The translations under genes and the position numbers were made by a program. From Desulfobulbaceae bacterium UBA2775 (GTDB taxonomy: Bacteria > Desulfobacterota > Desulfobulbia > Desulfobulbales > Desulfocapsaceae): a DNA stretch of 9,445 bases. Shown here piece by piece: positions 1 through 5,332 of this stretch. Positions within the stretch are counted from its first letter, which is position 1; the number at the start of each line of letters is the position of its first letter. The stretch is from assembly GCA_002352445.1 (NCBI GenBank), contig DEIL01000032.1:1-9445 (forward strand). The letters are read 5' to 3'. The notes under the pieces were generated by a model. That model saw only the letters and a program-made list of their open reading frames with translations. It did no database searches and had not been told where the DNA came from.

Positions 1-1191
1 CTACTTTCCTGCCTTAAAAAAATTCTCAACAGCCCTATACAACACGTCCACTCCGACTTCCAGGACATCTTCATGGATATCAAAATCAGGCGAGTGCAGA
101 GGATAGTTGATGCCGTCTTCCTCACTTGCGCAGCCGAATCGCAACATAGCTCCAGGACATTGCTGGGTAAAATAATAAAAATCTTCACTACCCATGATAA
201 ACGGCAGGTTTTTCACATTTTCTTCACCAACGACCTCTACGGATGTCCGGTGAAGAGATCTGCTGACATCCTTGTTATTGATCCCTACGGGAGCACCGGA
301 CTTAAAGGCCAGATCGCAGCTGGTACCGAACATGGAATCAATCCCGCGAACCTGGTTTTCCATGGCTTTTAAGATGTCCTGTCTGACAGTCTCATCATGA
401 GTGCGGACAGATCCCTGTATAACAGCCTGTTCCGGAATCACATTTCCCGCCTTGCCCGCATGAAAGGTGCCGACACTGACAACAGCTGAGCGGGCAGGAT
501 TGACATACCTCTGAATAATCGAATCCAGCCCGGCAACAAAACAGCCGCCGGCTGTGATGGGATTGATTCCCAGATGGGGTCGGGCACCATGGGTTCCCTT
601 GCCTGTGATCACAAGCTTAAAAGGATCAGAAGATGCATGGCCTATATGAGCAAACAGTCCAACTGTTCCCACAGATAAATTCGGATCCATATGGCCGGCA
701 ATGATCTGGTCGACTGCAGGGTCTTTCAGGACTCCCTTTTCAATCATCGACTTGGCACCATCCAGTTTCTCTTCTGCCGGCTGAAAAATAAATTTAACCG
801 CACCATCTATTTTTGTAAGTAAACCGGAATCCTGGATTTTTTTTGCAACACCCAGCACAATGGCTGTGTTGGCATCATGACCACATGCATGCATGACACC
901 ATCATGTATTGATTTATAGCTCTTGTTGCCGGACTCCTGCAACGGCAATGCATCAATATCCGCCCTCAATGCAATGGTTTTAGTTTCTCCAGTACCAGTT
1001 TTCTCACCCTGGAGAAGACCCACCACTCCGGTAAGATCGTCAAATGTCCTGGTTGAAACATTCAATATTTTGAGCACTTCACAGATACGTTCCGTAGTCC
1101 TTTTTTCAAGGGTAGACAGTTCAGGGTGTTTATGAAAATCATTCCTGAGGTTTAAAACCCATTGTTTGAGCTCATTTTGACGGGATGACAT
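1..1191 (-). CDS. M20D-family amidohydrolase / aminoacylase-type metallopeptidase
   Basis: This 396-residue cytoplasmic enzyme probably hydrolyses an N-acyl or amide bond of an amino-acid conjugate (HipO / AbgB / IAA-amino-acid hydrolase group); the substrate cannot be read from sequence. Visible family motifs are MHACGHD (residues 100-106, ligands C103 and H105), QPAEE (137-141, catalytic and metal-ligand glutamates), GHM (H167), HGARPH (201-206, lid/dimerisation-domain residues that reach the substrate), MGSEDF (333-338) and LHSPDFD (H366, last metal ligand). The full set of metal-site residues suggests an active di-metal enzyme. Length is normal for the family and there is no signal peptide. 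The ATG at 1191 has a TGGAG ribosome-binding site about 5 nt upstream. It is the last of three leftward genes, 55 bp after the GGGtGRT gene, so probably co-transcribed. The stop codon is the first three bases of the window, so the gene is complete. Confidence 0.9.
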   Translation of the reverse strand: MSSRQNELKQWVLNLRNDFHKHPELSTLEKRTTERICEVLKILNVSTRTFDDLTGVVGLLQGEKTGTGETKTIALRADIDALPLQESGNKSYKSIHDGVMHACGHDANTAIVLGVAKKIQDSGLLTKIDGAVKFIFQPAEEKLDGAKSMIEKGVLKDPAVDQIIAGHMDPNLSVGTVGLFAHIGHASSDPFKLVITGKGTHGARPHLGINPITAGGCFVAGLDSIIQRYVNPARSAVVSVGTFHAGKAGNVIPEQAVIQGSVRTHDETVRQDILKAMENQVRGIDSMFGTSCDLAFKSGAPVGINNKDVSRSLHRTSVEVVGEENVKNLPFIMGSEDFYYFTQQCPGAMLRFGCASEEDGINYPLHSPDFDIHEDVLEVGVDVLYRAVENFFKAGK

Positions 1192-1246
1192 GACACTCCA
1201 TTTTTCAATTTGAAAACATGAGGATATTTTGAGATCTGATCTATAC

Positions 1247-2245
1247 CTATTCTGCTGCCTGTTCGATAGCTACAGACACAGCGACAGTAGCACCAACCAT
1301 AGGGTTGTTGCCCATACCTATCAGTCCCATCATCTCCACATGGGCGGGGACCGAAGATGATCCTGCAAACTGGGCATCAGAGTGCATTCGTCCCATGGTG
1401 TCCGTCATGCCATAAGATGCGGGGCCGGCACCCATATTATCCGGATGCAGAGTCCGGCCTGTTCCTCCACCGGAGGCAACTGAGAAGTAACTTTTACCCT
1501 GCTGCACGCATTCCTTTTTGTAGGTACCCGCTACGGGATGCTGGAAACGGGTCGGGTTGGTAGAGTTTCCGGTAATTGAGACATCCACCCCTTCAAGATG
1601 ATTGATGGCCACACCCTCCCGGACATCGTCTGCACCAAAACATCTCACCTTACCCCTGTCTCCGTCTGAATAAATTGTCTCATTTACCACGGAGAGGTCA
1701 CCGGTGGAGTAGTCAAAGAGGGTTTGCACATAGGTAAAACCATTGATCCTGGAGATGATTTTTGCGGCATCTTTTCCCAACCCGTTGAGGATGACCTTCA
1801 AGGGGAGCTGTCGTACCCGGTTGGCTGATTGAGCTATACCTATGGCCCCTTCAGCCGCAGCAAAAGACTCATGGCCGGCAAGAAAGGCAAAGCACCGGGT
1901 TTCTTCCTTTAGGAGCCTGGCAGCAAGGTTGCCATGGCCGAGGCCAACCTTGCGATCATCGGCAACAGAGCCTGGAATACAGAAAGCCTGTAATCCCTCA
2001 CCTATGGTGGCGGCCACCCCTGAAGCTTTTGTTTGACCATTTTTTATGGCAATGGCTGCTCCCAGGATGTATGCCCATAGTGCATTATCAAAACATATTG
2101 GCTGGATACCTTTGACGATGGTGGCGACATCAACACCGTATTTTAAACAAACCTCTTTTGCATCCTCCAGGGATTGCATGTCATATCTTTCCAGGACAGG
2201 AGTAATTTGATTAATCCGCCTGTCGTAACTTTCAAACAGTGCCAT
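1247..2245 (-). CDS. GGGtGRT protein (Fe-S-associated, function unknown)
   Basis: This 332-residue soluble protein carries the signature GGGTGRT at residues 259-265, followed by LHPDNMGAG. The signature names a conserved but biochemically uncharacterised family, generally found beside an IscU/NifU-like scaffold gene, as here. Other glycine-rich stretches are GLGHGNLAAR (about 101-110) and the C-terminal GLIGMGNNPMVGATVAVSVA, which could form phosphate or cofactor loops; that is inference. Cysteines lie at about residues 33, 51, 89, 118, 202 and 246, without a recognisable CxxC cluster. No membrane segment or signal peptide is seen. The ATG at 2245 is preceded by a strong AAGGAG (plus-strand CTCCTT 2253-2258). 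The scaffold-like gene ends 17 bp upstream, so the two are almost certainly one transcript and may form a complex. The family assignment is confident; the role in Fe-S assembly is inferred only from gene pairing. Confidence 0.88.
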   Translation of the reverse strand: MALFESYDRRINQITPVLERYDMQSLEDAKEVCLKYGVDVATIVKGIQPICFDNALWAYILGAAIAIKNGQTKASGVAATIGEGLQAFCIPGSVADDRKVGLGHGNLAARLLKEETRCFAFLAGHESFAAAEGAIGIAQSANRVRQLPLKVILNGLGKDAAKIISRINGFTYVQTLFDYSTGDLSVVNETIYSDGDRGKVRCFGADDVREGVAINHLEGVDVSITGNSTNPTRFQHPVAGTYKKECVQQGKSYFSVASGGGTGRTLHPDNMGAGPASYGMTDTMGRMHSDAQFAGSSSVPAHVEMMGLIGMGNNPMVGATVAVSVAIEQAAE

Positions 2246-2262
2246 ATTTCTTCTCCTTGTTC

Positions 2263-2955
2263 CTATTCCTGTCGGGGATCAATAGTCTTTACCGCGTCCA
2301 AAAACCTGCCATAGGTGCCTGATGCATCTTTAAGTGCCTGGTTGGCATCCACACCTTTTCTGATACCATTCATCATTTTTCCCAGGCTGACAAATTTGTA
2401 ACCGATGATTTCATCATCTTTGTCAAGACCAATCTCTGTGATGTATCCTTCAGCCATTTCCAGATAACGCGGCCCTTTTTTACTGGTACCGTACATGGTG
2501 CCGCTTACCGATCTGAGACCTTTGCCCAGATCTTCCAGCCCTGCACCGATGGGCAGTCCACCTTCTGAAAAAGCGGATTGACTGCGACCATAGACAATCT
2601 GGAGAAAAAGCTCACGCATGGCAACGTTAATGGCGTCACAGACCAGATCAGTATTTAAGGCTTCAAGGATTGTTTTTCCAGGCATAATCTCGGAAGCCAT
2701 CGCTGCTGAATGGGTCATTCCGGTGCAGCCGATGGTCTCTATCAGTGCCTCTTCAATAAGGCCGTTTTTTATATTCAGCGTTAATTTACATGCACCTTGC
2801 TGTGGGGCACACCAGCCGACACCATGGGTTAACCCGTTGATATCACCGACGTCTTTTGCCTGTGTCCATGTGCCTTCCTGGGGGATTGGTGCGGGGCCGT
2901 GGTTTGTCCCCTGTGCAACTCGGCACATTTCCAAAACTTCAGAAGAGTATTGCAT
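2263..2955 (-). CDS. IscU/NifU-N-like iron-sulfur cluster scaffold-type protein
   Basis: This 230-residue soluble protein has an IscU-like core at about residues 45-115. The stretch KLTLNIKNGLIEEALIETIGC-TGMTHSAAMAS matches the IscU pattern KLxIxV-x-GxIxDAxFxxxGC-xxSxASSS, so C77 corresponds to the second scaffold cysteine of IscU. The other cysteines (C11, C49, C56, C106) do not line up well with IscU positions 37 and 106. The C-terminal ~110 residues have no cysteine and no recognised fold, so the protein is longer than IscU (~128 aa) and is a divergent, GGGtGRT-linked branch of the family. The start is well supported: AAGGGAG (plus strand CTCCCTT 2963-2969) lies 7 nt from the ATG. It is first in a leftward operon, 17 bp before the GGGtGRT gene, with a clear promoter upstream. 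Cluster binding is inferred from homology. Confidence 0.85.
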   Translation of the reverse strand: MQYSSEVLEMCRVAQGTNHGPAPIPQEGTWTQAKDVGDINGLTHGVGWCAPQQGACKLTLNIKNGLIEEALIETIGCTGMTHSAAMASEIMPGKTILEALNTDLVCDAINVAMRELFLQIVYGRSQSAFSEGGLPIGAGLEDLGKGLRSVSGTMYGTSKKGPRYLEMAEGYITEIGLDKDDEIIGYKFVSLGKMMNGIRKGVDANQALKDASGTYGRFLDAVKTIDPRQE

Positions 2956-3031
2956 AATTATGCTCCCTTGGAGAATGTAATAAGTGGAGATGGAGAGGAG
3001 GCTCTGTTTTCTCTGCCTCCGGTTGCGTGTT

Positions 3032-3059
3032 ATTATAGTAGGAATTTATGAAAATTCAA
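3032..3059 (-). promoter_or_regulatory. Sigma70-type promoter of the Fe-S/GGGtGRT/amidohydrolase operon
   Basis: On the minus strand the region reads TTGAAT (3059-3054), a 16-nt spacer, then a perfect TATAAT (3037-3032). Transcription would start near 3025, giving a 5' leader of about 70 nt before the ATG at 2955. The match to the housekeeping consensus is good in both boxes and the position fits the first gene of the operon. It is predicted from sequence only. Confidence 0.65.
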
Positions 3060-3060
3060 T

Positions 3061-3078
3061 GGGCTAAAGTTTTAGTCC
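3061..3078. promoter_or_regulatory. Candidate operator palindrome next to the -35 box
   Basis: GGGCTAAAGTTTTAGTCC is an 18-bp palindrome with 8-bp arms, one mismatch (third position) and a 2-bp centre. It directly abuts the -35 box (3054-3059) of the Fe-S operon promoter, where an activator or repressor dimer would be expected. The regulator is unknown. An Rrf2/IscR-type or other Fe-S-responsive factor is a guess from the operon's content. Confidence 0.4.
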
Positions 3079-3237
3079 ATAATGACACCGACTCCCCAAT
3101 CAGATGGCAGGGAGGTTGATTGCGGTACAATTCCACTGGCTCGTCGTCTCATCATCTGTATTCAGCTTCTGTTGATAGTCCTACATAATTTTGAATGAAA
3201 TTGTTCATTTCTGAATGGACACCAATCAGGCAGTCAT

Positions 3238-3280
3238 TATAATACAAATCAGGGTTTTAAAAAAACTGATTTGTATTGTA
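3238..3280. repeat. Long intergenic inverted repeat (hairpin)
   Basis: AATACAAATCAG (3241-3252) and its exact complement CTGATTTGTATT (3266-3277) form a perfect 12-bp stem around a 13-nt A/T-rich loop. Three further pairs on the outside (3238-3240 with 3278-3280, one of them G-T) extend it to 15 bp. No T tract follows on the plus strand, so it is not a standard intrinsic terminator. It lies about 145 bp upstream of selD and about 180 bp upstream of the divergent promoter, and could be an operator, an RNA element in a long selD leader, or a remnant repeat. Confidence 0.55.
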
Positions 3281-3410
3281 TTGTCTGGTCATGCTTCATG
3301 TGTAATTTTGTTTTACGAGGGGCAAGGTCAAGAGTCGAAATGATATTTATAACGGCACCTTTTTGTATGGATTGCCTGTAAGTATATTATTTTACGATAG
3401 ATTTTTCCGT

Positions 3411-3417
3411 AAGGAAG
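3411..3417 (+). promoter_or_regulatory. selD ribosome-binding site (fixes the true start)
   Basis: AAGGAAG lies 6 nt before the ATG at 3424. This spacing supports initiation at 3424, upstream of the in-frame TGA, rather than at the internal GTG at 3583, which would remove the catalytic N-terminus. Confidence 0.75.
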
Positions 3418-3423
3418 TGCGCG

Positions 3424-4476
3424 ATGATTTTTTTTAAAAAAAAGACACTGACAGGATTAGCCCGTACATGCGGCTGAGCGGCTAAAATTGGTCCGACGGA
3501 TCTGTCGGACGCTCTTGAAGGTCTTGAGGCTCCCTCTGATGCCAATCTTCTTGTCGGCATAGAAACCTCTGATGACGCTGCCGTGTATCGTTTATCCGAT
3601 GGAATTGCTATGATTAACACTGTCGATTTCATCACCCCCCCTGTTGATGATCCCTACTGGTTTGGTCTGATATCAGCGGCCAATTCTATTTCTGATATTT
3701 ACTCCATGGGAGGAAAACCCATAACAGCTCTTAATGTTGTTATGTTTCCCTCCAAACAGCTGGATATGGGGCTGTTGCGCGATATTCTGCGAGGTGGACA
3801 CGATAAAACTGTGGAGGCTGGAGCCTGCCTGGTTGGTGGACATACAGTCGATGATGAGGAACCCAAATACGGTCTTTGTGTGAATGGAATTGTCCATCCT
3901 GATCGCATCATTACAAATGCCGGGTCACTGCCAGGTGACACATTAATCCTCACGAAACCGCTGGGTTCAGGAGTCTTGTTTAATGCAGCCCGTTCCGGTA
4001 AACTACCCTATGTGGATCTGGAACGAGACATTCTGCCCTCTCTTGCTGCTTTAAATGGACCTGCAATGGATGCAGCCCTGCAATTTGACCTGCATGCCTG
4101 CACTGATGTCACCGGTTTCGGTATTCTTGGCCATTTGCTGGAGGTGGCTCATGGCTGCAACAAGAAGGTTGTAATTAATTTTCGCAATCTTCCTTTTTAT
4201 CCTTATGCACTTGATATGTACCGAAAGGGTGAATCTACCGGCAGTAATATCGCCAACAGGGAAATGGTCAGTAAGCATAATCTTGAAATGCGCATCACTC
4301 TTGATACAGCGAAAGAGGAAATGCTTTACGATCCTCAGACCTCTGGGGGGCTTATGTTGTCTCTGCCGGGTTCTGAAGCAGATGATCTCCTGAGAGTACT
4401 TCACGACACAGGTGTGACCTCCGCCGTAAAAATTGGAGAAGTTGTGGATGAGCCTGTGGGGATAGTCGTTGAATAG
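3424..4476 (+). CDS. selD: Selenide, water dikinase SelD, itself a selenoprotein (Sec18)
   Basis: SelD makes selenophosphate from selenide and ATP, the selenium donor for selenocysteine and other selenium products; it is cytoplasmic. The frame runs from ATG 3424 through an in-frame TGA (3475-3477) read as selenocysteine, to TAG at 4476, giving 350 residues, the normal family length. The N-terminus reads C16-G17-U18-A19-A20-K21, matching the catalytic Cys/Sec and Lys motif. The metal/ATP aspartates D51, D68, D91 and D228 fall at almost exactly the E. coli SelD positions (51, 68, 91, 227), which confirms the frame and start. Other family motifs are GGHTVDDEEP (138-147), DVTGFG (228-233) and DPQTSGG (303-309). 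AIRS-type ATP-binding folds span about residues 50-160 and 170-345. A SECIS-like hairpin follows the TGA. A TSUP carrier gene begins 5 nt after the stop. A caller that stops at TGA would start at GTG 3583 and lose the active site. Confidence 0.95.
3475..3510 (+). promoter_or_regulatory. Sec codon (UGA) and bacterial SECIS-like hairpin in selD
   Basis: The TGA at 3475-3477 is followed after 13 nt by GTCCGAC (3491-3497), the loop GGATCT (3498-3503) and GTCGGAC (3504-3510), a perfect 7-bp stem with a 6-nt loop starting with GG. Bacterial SECIS elements lie inside the reading frame just after UGA and present a small G/U-containing apical loop to SelB; distance and loop size fit. The stem is fully coding (residues about 23-29 of SelD). 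SelB binding is inferred. Confidence 0.8.
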
Positions 4477-4481
4477 GGACA

Positions 4482-5258
4482 GTGGAAATTTACTTTCTCA
4501 TAGGGATTCTTGGGATGCTCAGCGGTTTTCTGTCAGGACTGCTTGGCATAGGCGGGGGTATTGTCATGGCGCCGCTGCTGCTGTATGTTCCGCCTCTTTT
4601 TGATCTGGAACCCCTTACCATGCAGTCAGTGGCGGGTCTGACCATAGTTCAGGGGCTGGTTGGGTGCCTGGCAGGCTCTTTGACCCATAAGAGATTTAAC
4701 TTTGTATCAAGGGGACTGTCCCTTTACATGGGGAGCATCATTTTTATTGCTGCAGCAGCTGGAGGGGCAGGCGCCAGTCTGGTTTCAAACAGTATTCTGC
4801 TCTTTATCTTCGCCTGTCTCGCTTTTGCTGCGGCTTTGCTTATGCTTGTGCCTGTCGCAGAAGACAGTGAAAGACCCGAGGTGGCATCAATCAGGTTCAA
4901 TCGTTTTCGTGCTTTTATCACAGCCTCCGGAGTTGGTCTGCTTGGTGGCCTTGTGGGGCAGGGCGGGTCATTCATCCTGATTCCTCTTATGACTTCCTAC
5001 ATACAGATCCCGACCAGAATAGCAATCGGCAGTAATCTTGCTATTGTTCTCTTTTCCTCTATTGCCGGTTTTATTGGCAAGGCGGTAACGGGGCAGATTG
5101 AATGGCTGCTTACTATCCCGATTGTTTTGACCGTCATACCTGCAGCCTCTTTTGGTGGACTGGTAAGCCGCAGGGTCTCTGTGCACTATCTCAGGCCGCT
5201 GTTGGCACTTCTCATAGGACTTGCGGCAGTTCGTATGCTGGTATCGTTGTTTTTCTAA
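4482..5258 (+). CDS. TSUP (TauE/SafE) family membrane carrier
   Basis: This 258-residue inner-membrane protein has about eight hydrophobic segments (roughly residues 3-35, 47-67, 80-102, 103-123, 146-172, 181-202, 207-228 and 236-258). The family's internal duplication is visible: LLGIGGGIVMAPLL (20-33) and LVGQGGSFILIPLM (157-170). TSUP carriers move small anions such as sulfite, sulfoacetate or other sulfur/organic anions, usually outward. The GTG start at 4482 lies 5 nt after the selD stop, suggesting translational coupling. An AGGGA overlapping the selD stop is close to the GTG, and an ATG at 4515 is an alternative that would trim the first helix. The tie to selD suggests a selenium or sulfur oxyanion substrate, but this is inferred from context alone. 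The gene ends convergently with the M16C peptidase, 74 bp away. Confidence 0.85.
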   Translation: MEIYFLIGILGMLSGFLSGLLGIGGGIVMAPLLLYVPPLFDLEPLTMQSVAGLTIVQGLVGCLAGSLTHKRFNFVSRGLSLYMGSIIFIAAAAGGAGASLVSNSILLFIFACLAFAAALLMLVPVAEDSERPEVASIRFNRFRAFITASGVGLLGGLVGQGGSFILIPLMTSYIQIPTRIAIGSNLAIVLFSSIAGFIGKAVTGQIEWLLTIPIVLTVIPAASFGGLVSRRVSVHYLRPLLALLIGLAAVRMLVSLFF

Positions 5259-5279
5259 AAACCCAGATATTTCGCCATT

Positions 5280-5308
5280 CCGTCATTTCCGCAAGGCGGG
5301 AATGACGG
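5280..5308. repeat. REP-like palindrome between convergent genes
   Basis: CCGTCATTTCCGC (5280-5292), loop AAG, then GCGGGAATGACGG (5296-5308) forms a 13-bp stem with a single T-G wobble. The GTCATTCCCGC / GCGGGAATGAC pattern resembles widely dispersed bacterial extragenic palindromes. It sits in the 74-bp gap between the convergent TSUP and M16C genes, where it could act as a bidirectional transcript-end barrier, though no T tract follows. Confidence 0.65.
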
Positions 5309-5332
5309 AGCAGGGAGCTTTTGACGACGCCA

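Larger units (their letters stand above)
2956..3423. other. Divergent intergenic region between Fe-S operon and selD
   Basis: About 470 bp without a convincing protein gene. It holds the minus-strand promoter of the Fe-S operon (3032-3059), a near-perfect palindrome abutting that promoter (3061-3078), a long hairpin-forming inverted repeat (3238-3280) and the selD ribosome-binding site (3411-3417). I found no tRNA-like cloverleaf and no recognised riboswitch. The 130 bases between 3280 and 3410 must contain or follow the selD promoter, but only weak candidates are visible, for example TTGTCT-16-TAATTT at 3281-3308. Confidence 0.6.

Noticed and set aside
3300..3410. Possible tRNA-Sec or riboswitch ahead of selD
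   Set aside because: I could not fold a cloverleaf or match a known riboswitch core on either strand of this stretch.
3583..4476. SelD starting at the internal GTG 3583 as a 297-residue protein
   Set aside because: It lacks the catalytic Cys/Sec-Lys motif and the first metal aspartate, both encoded in frame upstream across the TGA with a good ribosome-binding site.
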